Below are positions 30,129 through 41,392 of a stretch of DNA of 64,000 nt, piece after piece. The translations under genes were made by a program, and so were the position numbers. Within the stretch, counting starts at the first letter, position 1; every line of letters starts with the position of its first letter. Under the pieces are notes generated by a model, which did no database searches, was not told the origin of the DNA, and worked only from the letters and a program-made list of their open reading frames with translations. Source of the stretch: Paenibacillus sabuli (lineage in GTDB: Bacteria; Bacillota; Bacilli; Paenibacillales; Paenibacillaceae); the NCBI RefSeq assembly GCF_014705605.1, contig NZ_JACXIZ010000011.1:62001-126000 (forward strand), read 5' to 3'.

Positions 30129-32813
30129 TCATTCCTTTCCTTGTGCAAGCGCGCTGCGCCACTGCATGCGTCCGGGTCCAATGCGCAGCTGAACTTCCCC
30201 GTCCAGATCGGTGCGCAGGCTGACAACCCCGGCGGCGGCCAGCTTGCCGGTCACGTCGGGATGCGGGTGCCCGTACGTGTTGGTGCGGCCGACGGAGATC
30301 AGCGCAACGGCAGGCTGCCAGTAGGCGAGCCATTCGTCGCTCGTCGAGAAGCGGCTGCCGTGATGGGCCACCTTGAGCAGATCGATAGGTGTCAGGGCTT
30401 GCTCCTCTGCCGGCATTTCATTTGCAGCGTCTTGAAGCTGCTCTATAATTTTGCGTTCCGTATCGGCGCCGATGTCGCCGGTCAGCAGCAGCTTGCGCTC
30501 GTATAGCTGCAGCCACAGCACGACGCTGCGCTCGTTCTGCTCCTCCGCTACAGGCAGCCCCCCCTCTGCCGACCCGGTGCATTCGTTCGTGCCGGGAGAG
30601 GCGGGCGCAGGCCACAGCACCCGCAGCTGGACGTGAGGCTCCATCTGCCAGCTCTGGCCGGCGCAGCCGGCATAGACCGGGACCCCCAGCCGTAAGGCGG
30701 TCTCCAGCAGCGCGGTCGCGTCCTCCGACGGCTTGATCGTCCCGGCCAGTAGCAGCCGCTTGACCGGGATCGCTTCCAGCACGGCCTGCATGCCGCCGAT
30801 ATGATCGGTATCCAGATGCGTCGCCACGAGCAGATCGAGCTGCTGCACGCCGCGCTGCAGCAGCAGCGGCACGACCACCTTGCGGCCGATCTCGAACGGA
30901 TCGCGCCGACGCCGCCACTGCTCGTCCTCGCCGAGATAATCGAAGGTCCCGCCGCTGTCGACCAGGATATGCCCGCCCGTCGGCGTCCGCACCAGGATCG
31001 CATCCCCCTGTCCGACATCGAGCACCTCCACGTAGGCGGCGCGATCGAAGCGATCCGGCGCGGCGGCATAGATCAACATGGCGCCCAGCAGCAGCGCGCC
31101 CAGCCCTGCGCCGCGCACGAGCGCGCGCCGGCGCATCGGCACCCGGGCCACGCTTGCCGAAGCGGCGCCTGCCTGCGGCCTGAGCGGCGCGGTCTGCGCC
31201 CCGCCGTCGATGCCGAGCGGCACCGTGTCGTCCGGCCGTGCCGGAGCGGCGCCATTATCGGGATGAGCCCTGGCCGCCGCCCAGCGAAATCCCGCCAGCA
31301 GCAAGCCATAATACAGCACAATCCACCATACGGGCGGCGAAGGCCAGATGGTCCGCATCTGCATGAGCCGATTCGCCTCTTCAATCAGCGTGAACATCCC
31401 GCCGCTCAGCGCCGATACGCCGTCGGCGAGCCCTTGTGCGCCGGCCCGCCACACCATGGACAATAGCAGCGATAGCGTGCCTGCCGGCAGCACCAGCATG
31501 GAGATCAGCGGCACCAGCACGATATTGGCAAGCAGCGAGAGCAGATTGAATTGATTGAAATAATAAATGGTCATGGGAAACGAAACGAGCTGCGCCACGA
31601 CGGAGACCGAGAGGAGATCCAGCGCCGCGGAGAAGCGCTTCGTGCGGGGCAGCAGCTTGCGAAGCGGCGACACGCCGACGATCAGCCCGCCCGTAACCAA
31701 AAACGAGAGCTGAAAGCTGACGTTCTCCAGCATGTACGGATCAACGATTACCATCGCCAGGGCGGCGGCAGCCAAAACGTGCAAGCCGTCCTTCAGCTTG
31801 TGCCGCTTGGCCGCGTAGAGGCCGAGCATCGCCATCAGGCCGGCGCGGATGACCGAAGGCGCCGCCCCCGAGAGCAGTACATAGCAGGGAATGGCGCCGA
31901 GCAGCACATTCAGCTTGCTCTCGCGGGCCAGCGGAAGCGGACGCATCGCCAGATTCAACCCATAGAGCACGACCCCGACGTGCAGACCGGAGATCGCCAG
32001 GATATGGGTCAAGCCCAATAAAGAAAATTGCCGATACTGCTCGGCGTCGAGCTCGTCTCTCAAGCCGACGAGCAGGCTCTTCATAAAACCGGCGTACGGC
32101 TCCGCGTACAGCGACGCGAGCCGCTCGGCCATCGCGGCGCGCAGCGCGTCGATATAACTGAGCAGGGCTGCAGGCGTCCAGCCCGATCCCTGCGAGATGG
32201 CAATGTCGTCCGTCCCCTCGGCTTGCAGCACCCAATGAACGCGCTGCCTGCGCAAATAATCGCGGTAATCGAAGGCGCCGATATTGGTCGCGGCGCTCGG
32301 CGGCGCGAGCTCGCCGGAGATGACGATACGCGCCCCTCTCCGCCAATCGGCAACCTCGTCTGCTTCTTCCGGCGCCGTCAGCTTCAATTGGACGAGCATG
32401 CGCTCCTTCTGTGGTATAACGTCCTCTCCCACGCTGAATGCGAGCGTTTCTGCGCGCACATGCAGGCTCGCCCGATCCCCGTCCGTCTCCACCGGCGAGA
32501 CGATCGTTCCGGTCAATTGCACCGGGTACGCGGCGGCCGGCATCTGGGCGGCTGCGGCGCGCCACGCCTCACCGAGCGCCGACTCGTTGTGCACGTCGCT
32601 CCAGATTCGCTGACCCGCGGCCAGGACAAACGCCGTGAGGCAGAGCGCGCAGTCCCGCCGTCTGGCGCCTCCGAGCAGGAGCAGGGTCAGCATGACGGCG
32701 GCCAAGGCGCCGCCCGCCAGCAGCGTTCCCATCGGAGCGAGCGCAGCTGCGGCGGCCGATCCGCCGAGCCAGCAAGCGGCGAATGCGAGCAGCGGCCGAC
32801 TAGTTATGATCAT
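30129..32813 (-). CDS. comEC: DNA internalization competence protein ComEC/Rec2
   Basis: 894 residues, longer than Bacillus subtilis ComEC (776). It forms the cytoplasmic-membrane channel for single-stranded DNA uptake. The N-terminal helices are followed by an OB-like extracellular domain (about 70-200), the Competence multi-spanning domain with LGLTHILAISGLHVGVVLYGL near 275-295, and a C-terminal metallo-beta-lactamase-like domain. That domain shows VATHLDTDHIGGMQ near 670 and VAHHGSRFSTS near 815. The extra length includes an Ala/Pro/Arg linker (about 525-560) before the nuclease-like domain. The ATG at 32813 has GGAGGTGC 12 bases upstream; an in-frame GTG at 32825 overlaps that site. Confidence 0.94.
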   Translation of the reverse strand: MIITSRPLLAFAACWLGGSAAAAALAPMGTLLAGGALAAVMLTLLLLGGARRRDCALCLTAFVLAAGQRIWSDVHNESALGEAWRAAAAQMPAAAYPVQLTGTIVSPVETDGDRASLHVRAETLAFSVGEDVIPQKERMLVQLKLTAPEEADEVADWRRGARIVISGELAPPSAATNIGAFDYRDYLRRQRVHWVLQAEGTDDIAISQGSGWTPAALLSYIDALRAAMAERLASLYAEPYAGFMKSLLVGLRDELDAEQYRQFSLLGLTHILAISGLHVGVVLYGLNLAMRPLPLARESKLNVLLGAIPCYVLLSGAAPSVIRAGLMAMLGLYAAKRHKLKDGLHVLAAAALAMVIVDPYMLENVSFQLSFLVTGGLIVGVSPLRKLLPRTKRFSAALDLLSVSVVAQLVSFPMTIYYFNQFNLLSLLANIVLVPLISMLVLPAGTLSLLLSMVWRAGAQGLADGVSALSGGMFTLIEEANRLMQMRTIWPSPPVWWIVLYYGLLLAGFRWAAARAHPDNGAAPARPDDTVPLGIDGGAQTAPLRPQAGAASASVARVPMRRRALVRGAGLGALLLGAMLIYAAAPDRFDRAAYVEVLDVGQGDAILVRTPTGGHILVDSGGTFDYLGEDEQWRRRRDPFEIGRKVVVPLLLQRGVQQLDLLVATHLDTDHIGGMQAVLEAIPVKRLLLAGTIKPSEDATALLETALRLGVPVYAGCAGQSWQMEPHVQLRVLWPAPASPGTNECTGSAEGGLPVAEEQNERSVVLWLQLYERKLLLTGDIGADTERKIIEQLQDAANEMPAEEQALTPIDLLKVAHHGSRFSTSDEWLAYWQPAVALISVGRTNTYGHPHPDVTGKLAAAGVVSLRTDLDGEVQLRIGPGRMQWRSALAQGKE

Positions 32814-32875
32814 TTCGGGATGCACCTCCGAAAAATTTAGAAAAGGATAGAGGAAATCATTTACTTTCTATTATT

Positions 32876-32927
32876 TTAAAAAAAAGAACCTTTTCACATC
32901 GAAAAAAAACGATGTGAAAAGGTTCTT
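32876..32927 (-). terminator. Intrinsic terminator after comEB, upstream of comEC
   Basis: An uninterrupted 18-base stem (32884-32901 with 32910-32927; AAGAACCTTTTCACATCG) closes on an all-A 8-base loop. On the minus strand it runs into TTTTTTTTAAAA. It separates comEB from comEC, so comEC needs readthrough or its own promoter. Confidence 0.9.
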
Positions 32928-32976
32928 CCTTTTCGCAATTAGATTCGGTTGCAAAGAGCCGGCTCGGCAGAAGCAA

Positions 32977-33501
32977 TCAAGGCGCCGGCTCCATACGCGT
33001 CTGCTCCGGCGGCTGATAGCCGCCCAGCTGCCGGAATCGCATTCCCTTTTTCTCCATTAATTGCAGCACTTTATCGTGATCCTTCAGGTAAGGGCGATGA
33101 TACACGATCTCCTGTACGCCGCTGTTGGCCAGCATGTTGGCGCAGGTCCAGCACGGCTGATCGGTGACATACACCGTGGAGCCCTCCCGATCGACGCGGT
33201 CGGTGAACAGCAGCAGGTTCTGCTCGGCGTGGATCGTGCGGATGCAGCGCTCCTTTTTCACCATTTTTTCTTGCTCGCCTTCGCGCACGAGCTCGTATTC
33301 GCCGACGATCATGCAGCCCGCCTCCGAGCAATCGGATACGCCCATCGGGGCGCCGTTGTACGCTGTGCCGAGCAGCTTTTTGCCCTGCACGAGCACGGCT
33401 CCGACATGGCGTCTCGGGCAGCGGGATCGCGTAGAGACCATGTAGGCGATATCCATGAAGTACGTGTCCCAATCCTTGCGGGACGCCTGATGCTGCGCCA
33501 T
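32977..33501 (-). CDS. comEB: ComE operon protein 2 / dCMP deaminase
   Basis: 174 residues. Zinc-dependent cytidine/deoxycytidylate deaminase: IHAEQNLLL near 100 supplies the His-Ala-Glu site and DQPCWTCANML near 128 the PCxxC zinc ligands. SRCPRRHVGAVLVQ near 25 is also diagnostic. It converts dCMP to dUMP; the family name comes from its place in the comE operon, and it is not needed for transformation in Bacillus. The ATG at 33501 has GGAAGG upstream. The open frame extends 127 codons upstream into metY antisense-like frame and is not used. Confidence 0.94.
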   Translation of the reverse strand: MAQHQASRKDWDTYFMDIAYMVSTRSRCPRRHVGAVLVQGKKLLGTAYNGAPMGVSDCSEAGCMIVGEYELVREGEQEKMVKKERCIRTIHAEQNLLLFTDRVDREGSTVYVTDQPCWTCANMLANSGVQEIVYHRPYLKDHDKVLQLMEKKGMRFRQLGGYQPPEQTRMEPAP

Positions 33502-33539
33502 CGTCACCCTTCCTTTCGTACCGGGGCGCTGAGCGCGCC

Positions 33540-34880
<1,341 letters not shown>

Positions 34881-35315
34881 CTATTCTCGCACATCTACCG
34901 GGTACACGACAATGTCAGCTTTCAAATTTTCCAAAGTTTTCTCGCCGATGCCCGTCACCCGCAGCAAATCCTCCGCTTGCGCAAAAGGTCCGTTGGTCTC
35001 GCGATCGTCCACAATCGCTTGCGCCTTGGCCGGCCCTATGCCCTGCAGCGCCTGCAGCTCGGCCGCGCTCGCCGCATTGAGATCGACGGGCCCCTCAGGC
35101 TCGCTCGCAGCGGCGGCCGCTTCCTGGGCGGCGGCCATGCCCTCCAGCGCCAGCGACACTGCGGCGTCTACCCGCTGCCAGGGCACGTCCTCGTCGGCAG
35201 GACGCTCCAGCGTGACGGCCGCGACGGCAAGACACAGCGCGGCTGCGGCGAGCAGCGCTGCCAGTCCGCGCCCCCCGGAGCGACGGCGCTGCCTGCCTTG
35301 CAGTGATCGTTTCAT
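34881..35315 (-). CDS. comEA: ComEA-type DNA-binding competence protein (short form)
   Basis: 144 residues. One N-terminal signal anchor (GLAALLAAAALCLAVAAVTL, about 17-36), an Ala-rich linker (about 50-75), then a tandem helix-hairpin-helix domain (VDLNAASAAELQALQGIGPA then LRVTGIGEKTLENLK, about 78-140) that binds incoming double-stranded DNA. The SLBB domain found between anchor and HhH in Bacillus subtilis ComEA (205 residues) is missing. The ATG at 35315 has GGGAAGGTG upstream. Its start faces comER across 137 bases. Confidence 0.88.
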   Translation of the reverse strand: MKRSLQGRQRRRSGGRGLAALLAAAALCLAVAAVTLERPADEDVPWQRVDAAVSLALEGMAAAQEAAAAASEPEGPVDLNAASAAELQALQGIGPAKAQAIVDDRETNGPFAQAEDLLRVTGIGEKTLENLKADIVVYPVDVRE

Positions 35316-35452
35316 CTCTTGCACCTTCCCTTCGTCGAAATTTTTCCCGGATTCGCTCGAATCATGCGGTATTTCGGGCAAGCCGCTCTGCATACGCTAG
35401 GAAGAGCAGCCGCTACGGTATTTCCCCTATTAAGTAAGAAGGAGGGATTCAG

Positions 35453-36292
35453 ATGAAAGTCGGATTCATCGGCACCGGCAGCATGGGCAGTCTGCTCATT
35501 GATGCGTTCATTCGCTCCGGCGCTCTGCAGCCCCAGCAAATCCGCGCCGCCAATCGAACCCGTGCAAAGGCGGAGCGGCTGGCCATCCGGCATCCCGGTC
35601 TGCAAGCGGTCGCGTCCAACCTGGAGGCTGTGCTCGGCTGCGAGCTCGTCTTCCTGTGCGTCAAGCCGCTGGAGTATCGCCAGGTGCTGGACGAAATAAA
35701 GGCCAGCATGCAGCCGGAACAGATGATCGTCTCGATCACAAGTCCAGTGCTTCTGGCCCAATTGGAAGATATGATGCCGTGCAAAGTCGCCAAAATGATT
35801 CCGAGCATTACGAACGACGTGTTCAGCGGCGTCGTCCTGTGCACCTACGGCAGCCGCGCTTCCGCCGCCGACTGCGAGCGGCTGGAGGCGCTGCTCGGCT
35901 CCATTGGCCGACCGCTGCAGATCGACGAGGCGTACACGCGCATTGCCTCCGATCTGTCGAGCTGCGGTCCGGCATTTTTTGCTTTTTTGCTGCAAAAGTA
36001 CATTGACGCCGCCGTAGAGGAGACCGGCATTGCGCGCGAAGAGGCGTCCCGGCTTGCCTCGAGCATGCTGCTCGGCACCGGCAAGCTGCTTACCGACGGC
36101 GCCCTGTCGCCCGAGCAGCTGCAAGCCCGCGTCAGCGTCCCCGGCGGCATCACCGCCAAGGCGCTGCGCATGCTCGATACCGAGCTCGACGGCGTCTTCA
36201 ACCGCCTCATCCGCACGACGCACGCCAAGTTCGCCGAGGATGTGGAAAAGGTCGGCATCTCGCTGTACGGCGAAAAAATCAACGGCTCTTAA
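35453..36292 (+). CDS. comER: ComER, pyrroline-5-carboxylate reductase-like protein
   Basis: 279 residues. NAD(P)-binding [16 protein letters not shown] at the N-terminus, [16 protein letters not shown] near 65 and the P5CR-type C-terminal helix [15 protein letters not shown] near 227. The family lies divergent from comE in Bacillus and has been linked to sporulation and biofilm control; enzymatic activity is unproven. The ATG has AAGGAGGG upstream. Its TAA overlaps the leuS stop on the opposite strand by 4 bases. Confidence 0.9.
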   Translation: MKVGFIGTGSMGSLLIDAFIRSGALQPQQIRAANRTRAKAERLAIRHPGLQAVASNLEAVLGCELVFLCVKPLEYRQVLDEIKASMQPEQMIVSITSPVLLAQLEDMMPCKVAKMIPSITNDVFSGVVLCTYGSRASAADCERLEALLGSIGRPLQIDEAYTRIASDLSSCGPAFFAFLLQKYIDAAVEETGIAREEASRLASSMLLGTGKLLTDGALSPEQLQARVSVPGGITAKALRMLDTELDGVFNRLIRTTHAKFAEDVEKVGISLYGEKINGS

Positions 36293-38718
36293 TTCGCAAC
36301 AATGTTGACGAGCTTGCCTTTGACGGCAATGATTTTGCGGACGGTTTTGCCGGAAATGGCCGCCTGCACCTTGTCCAGCACCCGGGCGGCGCGCTCCAAC
36401 TCCGCCCCTTCCAGGTCGGCCGCAACCGCCAGGCGCTGCACGATCTTGCCGTTGACCTGGACGACGATCTCGACCTCCTGGTCGACGGTCAGCGCCTCGT
36501 CGTAGGACGGCCAGACGGAGTGGCTCACCGATTCGGCATGGCCCAGGCGCGCCCACAGCTCCTCGGCGATATGCGGAGCGACCGGCGCGAGCAGCTGGAC
36601 AAAATGCGTCATCGCCTCCCGCGGCAGCGCGTCGGCCTTGTACGCTTCATTGGTGAAGATCATCAGCTGGCTGATCGCCGTATTGAAGCGGAGTTGCTCA
36701 TAATCGTCCGTCACTTTTTTGATCGTGCGATGCCAGGTGCGGCGCAGGCCTTCCTCGCCGGGAACGTCCGCGATCTTCGAATTGAGCGCGCCGTCCTCCG
36801 CGACGAACAGCCGCCACACCCGGCTAAGGAAGCGGTGCACGCCTTCGACGCCGCTTCCGTTCCACGGCTTGGTCGCCTCCAGCGGTCCCATGAACATCTC
36901 GTACATGCGCAGCGTATCGGCGCCGTACGAGCCGACGATTTCGTCGGGGTTGATGACGTTGCCGCGCGATTTGCTCATTTTCTCGTTGTTTGTGCCGAGG
37001 ATCATGCCCTGGTTGACGAGCTTTTGGAACGGCTCCTTGGTGGAGACGACGCCGATGTCGTAGAGCACCTTGTGCCAGAACCGCGCATAGAGCAGATGCA
37101 GCACCGCATGCTCGGCGCCGCCGATATACAGATCGACCGGCAGCCACTGCTCCTGCTTGTCCGGGGCGCAGAGCTGCTCGCTGTTGTGCGGATCGATGTA
37201 GCGCAGATAATACCAGCAGCTGCCGGCCCATTGGGGCATCGTATTCGTCTCGCGGCGCGCCCGCTGGCCGGTCTCCGGATCGACCGTCTCCACCCAGTCC
37301 GCGACGACCGCCAGCGGCGATTCGCCCGTCCCCGACGGCGTGATCTGATCGACGTCCGGCAGCAGCAGCGGCAGCTCCTCCTCGGGCACCGGCTTCATCG
37401 TGCCGTCCTCCAGATGCAGGATCGGGATCGGCTCGCCCCAGTAGCGCTGGCGGCTGAACAGCCAGTCCCGCAGGCGATACGTGACTTTGCCGCGACCCTT
37501 GCCCTGCTCTTCCAGCCAAGCGATCATACGCGGGATCGCTTCCGCATTGTGCAGCCCGTCGAGGATGCCCGAGCCGACGTGCGGACCGTCTCCCGTATAC
37601 GCCTCCTCGGTCACGTCCCCGCCCTGCACGACCTCCACGATCGGCAGCCCGAATTGGGAGGCGAACTCCCAGTCGCGCTGATCGTGTCCGGGCACCGCCA
37701 TGATGGCGCCGGTGCCATAGCCCGCCAGCACATAGTCGGCGATCCAGATCGGCACGCGCTCCCCGCTCACGGGATTGCGCGCGTAGGCGCCGGTGAATTC
37801 GCCCGACTTGGTCTTGGCCAGATCGGTGCGCTCCAGATCGCTCTTGCGCGCCGCTGCGTCCCGATAGGCGATGACTGCCTCCCGGCGATCGGCGGTGACG
37901 ATCGCGTCGACCAGCTCATGCTCCGGCGCCAGCACGCAATACGTCGCTCCGAATAATGTGTCCGGGCGCGTCGTGAACACCTCCAGCGCGCGGTCGGTGC
38001 CGTCGATCGGGAAGGTCACCTCGGCGCCGGTCGACTTGCCGATCCAGTTGCGCTGCATGTCCTTGATGCTCTCCGCCCAGTCCAGCTCCTCCAGGTCTTC
38101 GAGCAGCCGCTCGGCGTAGGCCGTGATCTTGAGCACCCATTGGCGCATCGGCTTGCGCACGACCGGATGGCCGCCGCGCTCGCTGAGGCCGTCGATGACC
38201 TCTTCGTTGGCCAGCACCGTGCCGAGCGCCTCGCACCAGTTCACCGGCACTTCCGCTACATAGGCGAGTCCGCGCTTGTAGAGCTGAATGAAGATCCATT
38301 GGGTCCACTTGTAGTAGTCGGGATCGGTCGTGCTCAGCTCGCGATCCCAATCGTACGAGAAGCCCAGCGATTTAATTTGCCGACGGAAGTTGTCGATATT
38401 TTTGAACGTAATGTCGCGCGGATGCTGCCCGGTGTCGAGCGCATGCTGCTCGGCGGGCAGGCCGAATGCGTCCCAGCCCATCGGATGCAGCACGTTGAAG
38501 CCGCGCATCCGTTTGTAGCGCGCGACGATATCCGTCGCCGTGTATCCCTCGGGATGCCCGACGTGCAGCCCCGCTCCGGACGGATAAGGGAACATGTCCA
38601 GCGCATAAAATTTCGGCTTGTCCGCATCCTCCGTCGTTTTAAAGGTTTTATGTTCTTCCCAGTGCCGCTGCCATTTCGGCTCGATGACAAGCGGATTGTA
38701 TCCCTGTTCCTGACTCAT
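36289..38718 (-). CDS. leuS: Leucyl-tRNA synthetase
   Basis: 809 residues, class I synthetase charging tRNA-Leu. HIGH motif as HVGH at 52-55, KMSKS near 578 in [11 protein letters not shown], and the editing (CP1) domain between, with [19 protein letters not shown] near 246 and the [19 protein letters not shown] editing pocket near 335. The C-terminal tRNA-binding domain ends [18 protein letters not shown] precedes the ATG. Only 62 bases separate it from yqeM, too little for a T-box leader. Confidence 0.98.
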   Translation of the reverse strand: MSQEQGYNPLVIEPKWQRHWEEHKTFKTTEDADKPKFYALDMFPYPSGAGLHVGHPEGYTATDIVARYKRMRGFNVLHPMGWDAFGLPAEQHALDTGQHPRDITFKNIDNFRRQIKSLGFSYDWDRELSTTDPDYYKWTQWIFIQLYKRGLAYVAEVPVNWCEALGTVLANEEVIDGLSERGGHPVVRKPMRQWVLKITAYAERLLEDLEELDWAESIKDMQRNWIGKSTGAEVTFPIDGTDRALEVFTTRPDTLFGATYCVLAPEHELVDAIVTADRREAVIAYRDAAARKSDLERTDLAKTKSGEFTGAYARNPVSGERVPIWIADYVLAGYGTGAIMAVPGHDQRDWEFASQFGLPIVEVVQGGDVTEEAYTGDGPHVGSGILDGLHNAEAIPRMIAWLEEQGKGRGKVTYRLRDWLFSRQRYWGEPIPILHLEDGTMKPVPEEELPLLLPDVDQITPSGTGESPLAVVADWVETVDPETGQRARRETNTMPQWAGSCWYYLRYIDPHNSEQLCAPDKQEQWLPVDLYIGGAEHAVLHLLYARFWHKVLYDIGVVSTKEPFQKLVNQGMILGTNNEKMSKSRGNVINPDEIVGSYGADTLRMYEMFMGPLEATKPWNGSGVEGVHRFLSRVWRLFVAEDGALNSKIADVPGEEGLRRTWHRTIKKVTDDYEQLRFNTAISQLMIFTNEAYKADALPREAMTHFVQLLAPVAPHIAEELWARLGHAESVSHSVWPSYDEALTVDQEVEIVVQVNGKIVQRLAVAADLEGAELERAARVLDKVQAAISGKTVRKIIAVKGKLVNIVAN

Positions 38719-38780
38719 GTGCGAAGCCTCCTCAACTTGCTTTCCAGTATAGCACCATGCCGGCTTGATTGGCTATGTAT

Positions 38781-39545
38781 TTAGCGGCGGGCGACGAAGA
38801 AGAGACGCTGCGCATCGGCGTCCGGGGCGCTGAGCTCAAAATCCGCAAAGCAGCGCGCATCGGAAAAGCCGGCCCGGCGCAGCGCGCCGACCAGCCATTG
38901 CGCCTCGTATGCGCGCTGGACGTGCACTTCCTCAAACCGGATGAAGCGCTCGCCCGACTCCCGCGCAAAAATCGTCAGCCGGTGCTCGATCTCCATCCGG
39001 CGGCTGTCGAGCTCGCTCGTCCAGATATAAGCGACGTCGCGCTCGTCCAGCACGAACGGCTGCTCCTCGGCGTAACGACGCAGCTGGGACGGCGCATGCG
39101 CGTCAAAAAGAAACAAGCCGCCCGGCTTCAGTCCGCGGCAGGTGGCGCGAAACGCGGCCTCCACATCCTCTTCTTCGGTCAAATAATTGATGCAATCGCA
39201 AAACGATATCGCCGCATCGACAGGCTCCGGCAGCTCCCAATCGCGCAGATCCTGCTGCAGCCAGCGGATGGAGCCCGCGCTCGACGGCATCGCCCGCTGC
39301 GGCGACGTCTCCCACTTGCTGCGCGCCACGGCGAGCATATCCGCCGACAGGTCGATTCCGAACACCTCGAAGCCCGACTTCGCCAGCGGAATGGCAATGC
39401 TGCCCGTACCGCAGCCCAGATCGGCCACGGTGCGCGGCATTTCGCCGCGTTCCCAGACCTGTCTGGCGAAGCGCAGCCACGCCGGGTAAGGCATATCCTC
39501 CATCAACCGGTCATAGACCGACGCGAACTGGCGATAAGCGCACAT
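38781..39545 (-). CDS. yqeM: Class I SAM-dependent methyltransferase (YqeM)
   Basis: 254 residues. SAM-binding loop VADLGCGTGSIAIPLAKSGF near 40-59, acidic strand GIDLSADMLAVAR near 63. The start YRQFASVYDRLMEDMPY matches the YqeM family. GGAGAG precedes the ATG. It ends the yqeG-to-yqeM run. Substrate unknown. Confidence 0.88.
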   Translation of the reverse strand: MCAYRQFASVYDRLMEDMPYPAWLRFARQVWERGEMPRTVADLGCGTGSIAIPLAKSGFEVFGIDLSADMLAVARSKWETSPQRAMPSSAGSIRWLQQDLRDWELPEPVDAAISFCDCINYLTEEEDVEAAFRATCRGLKPGGLFLFDAHAPSQLRRYAEEQPFVLDERDVAYIWTSELDSRRMEIEHRLTIFARESGERFIRFEEVHVQRAYEAQWLVGALRRAGFSDARCFADFELSAPDADAQRLFFVARR

Positions 39546-39566
39546 ATTGTTCTCTCCTATATTCGT

Positions 39567-40481
39567 CTATTCGGGGGCCTCTTCAGCTGCGTCCTGCGCC
39601 TTGTCTTCCGCCAGGTGCGTCCAGCTGCCTTTCTGGGTGACCGCGCCCTCGCGCATGAGCTTGCCGAGCGCGCGCTTGAACGCCGCCTTGCTGATGCCGA
39701 AGCGCTGCTTGATGACCTCCGGCGGCGTCTCGTCCGAGTACGGCATCGCGCCGCCGGGACGCTCCCGCAGGAAGGCCAGCAGCCGGGCCGCATCCTCCGT
39801 GCGCCCGATCTCCTTGGGCGGGGTCATCGCCAGATTGGCGCGGCCGTCCTCGCGGATGTAGGTGACACGGGCCCGTACGCGCTCGCCCATGCGCAGCGGC
39901 CGCGTGCGCGCCTCGTCCGGGATCATGCCGTACGCGCCAAAGCCGACATCGCCGCCGTCGAGCAGCACAAAAGAACCGAGCTGCAGCGTCTTGGTGACCC
40001 AGCCCTCGACCCAGCTGTTGCGCCATGCGTCAGGCACCGAAAAAACGAGCGGCGCCAGATCCTCCTCGCGCGCGACAGCTGCAATCAGCCGCCCGGCCTT
40101 GTCCTGCTCCATGCGCACGAACACTTCATCGCCGCGCTGCGGCCGATACTCGCGCTGCTCCGGCAGCTCGGAGAGCGGCAGCAGCAGCTGGCGTCCGAGC
40201 CCGATCTCGAGGAAGCAGCCGAGCCGCGGATGGATATCCGCCACCACCAGGCGTCCGAGCTCGCCCAAGGCGAGCAGCGGACGCTTCATCGTCGCCGCCG
40301 GACGGTCCTCCGTATCGAAGAACAGGAACACCTCGATCGCGTCTCCGATCTGCGGACGGTCGCCGACAATCTCGCTATAGTGCAGCAGTACTTCTTGATC
40401 GTCCTCGCCGACATAGTAGCCGTTAGGCTCCACCTCGCGCTTGACCTCGAGCGTGCGGTACGTGCCCGCGACCAGGCTCAT
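39567..40481 (-). CDS. cvfB: S1-like RNA-binding protein (CvfB/YitL family)
   Basis: 304 residues. Several S1/OB-fold repeats: LEVKREVEPNGYYVG near 12, LGRLVVADIHPRLGCFLEIG near 75, and a later one near 150-215 (LQLGSFVLLDGGDVGFGAYG). A C-terminal winged-helix follows (SDETPPEVIKQRFGISKAAFKRALGKL-type, about 255-285). The order S1-S1-S1-wHTH is the CvfB architecture. The ATG at 40481 overlaps the rsfS stop (ATGA), with GAGGAATTCGC upstream, so translation is coupled. It is not normally in this operon in Bacillus subtilis, where yitL is elsewhere. Confidence 0.85.
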   Translation of the reverse strand: MSLVAGTYRTLEVKREVEPNGYYVGEDDQEVLLHYSEIVGDRPQIGDAIEVFLFFDTEDRPAATMKRPLLALGELGRLVVADIHPRLGCFLEIGLGRQLLLPLSELPEQREYRPQRGDEVFVRMEQDKAGRLIAAVAREEDLAPLVFSVPDAWRNSWVEGWVTKTLQLGSFVLLDGGDVGFGAYGMIPDEARTRPLRMGERVRARVTYIREDGRANLAMTPPKEIGRTEDAARLLAFLRERPGGAMPYSDETPPEVIKQRFGISKAAFKRALGKLMREGAVTQKGSWTHLAEDKAQDAAEEAPE

Positions 40482-40825
40482 GCGAATTCCTCGACCTTGG
40501 CATCCGACCACAGCCGCTCAATGTTGTAATACTCCCGCTCCTCGCGGTGAAACACGTGCACGACGACATCGCCCAGGTCCATCAGCACCCAGCGCGCCGT
40601 GTCCATCCCCTCGACGCCGCGCATCCGTCCGCCCGCTTCCTCGACCCGCTTGCGCACCTCGGTGACGATCGACTGGACCTGGACGTCCGAATTGCCGTGG
40701 CAGATGACGAAATAGTCCGCCACCAGCGAAACGTTCTCCAGATTCAGCGCGACGATATTTTGTGCCTTCTTTTCCTCCGCCGCATGTACGGCGATCTGCA
40801 TGAATGCTCTCGAACTTACGGTCAT
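40478..40825 (-). CDS. rsfS: Ribosomal silencing factor RsfS
   Basis: 115 residues. Binds L14 and blocks subunit joining under starvation. The family core KKAQNIVALNLENVSLVADYFVICHGNS is split across residues 19-46, with RWVLMDLGDVVVHVF near 78 and the close REYYNIERLWSDA. AGGAGGG precedes the ATG. Part of the nadD-yqeK-rsfS run conserved in Firmicutes. Confidence 0.96.
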   Translation of the reverse strand: MTVSSRAFMQIAVHAAEEKKAQNIVALNLENVSLVADYFVICHGNSDVQVQSIVTEVRKRVEEAGGRMRGVEGMDTARWVLMDLGDVVVHVFHREEREYYNIERLWSDAKVEEFA

Positions 40826-40828
40826 CGC

Positions 40829-41392
40829 TTACCCTCCTTCGGTCATCAAATCGTTTCTTGCCAATACAGTCAATGGATAAATTCTTTTCTTCTTGGCTAG
40901 CAAATATGCAATCGTCGTATCGAAGCCCTCGATCAGCGCCCCCCGCAAATCGTGCTCGGCCAGCGTCCGAATCTGCTCCACGCCCGGGAAATTGCGACCC
41001 GGCTCGATCAGATCGGCCAGCCATACGACCCGCTCCAGCAGCGACATCCGCTCCCGACCCGAGGTATGATAGCGAATCGCGTCCAGCACCTCGGGATCGC
41101 GGACGTCATAGTCGCGGCCCGCGGCGTAGGCGCCCGCGTGGGCATGCCAGAGTTCCTTGTCGTATGCCAGAACGTCCGTGTAGCGATTTTCCTCCACTAT
41201 GGCCTCGCGCATGCGCTCCACCGGCCAAAACTTGGCTACGTCGTGCAGAATCGCGGCCAGCTCGGCGCGTTCCGGCTCGGCGCCGAAGCGGCGCGCGAGC
41301 ACGATCGAGGTCTGCATGACGCCTTCGGTATGCTGCCAGCGGCGCTCGGGCATCTGCGTCCTGACCGCTTCGATCAGCGCTTTACGCTCCAT
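40829..41392 (-). CDS. yqeK: HD-domain hydrolase YqeK (diadenosine tetraphosphatase)
   Basis: 187 residues. HD-superfamily metal ligands: WQHTEGVMQTS (His near 20), AAILHDVAKFW (HD near 50-51), AHAGAYAA (His near 85) and RYHTSGRERM (His near 107). The YqeK family cleaves Ap4A symmetrically to ADP. The start overlaps the end of nadD by 11 bases and the stop is 3 bases before rsfS. All family motifs are intact. Confidence 0.94.
   Translation of the reverse strand: MERKALIEAVRTQMPERRWQHTEGVMQTSIVLARRFGAEPERAELAAILHDVAKFWPVERMREAIVEENRYTDVLAYDKELWHAHAGAYAAGRDYDVRDPEVLDAIRYHTSGRERMSLLERVVWLADLIEPGRNFPGVEQIRTLAEHDLRGALIEGFDTTIAYLLAKKKRIYPLTVLARNDLMTEGG

Noticed and set aside
38719-38780. T-box leader for leuS
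   Set aside because: Only 62 bases separate leuS from yqeM, and no T-box sequence or specifier stem is visible.
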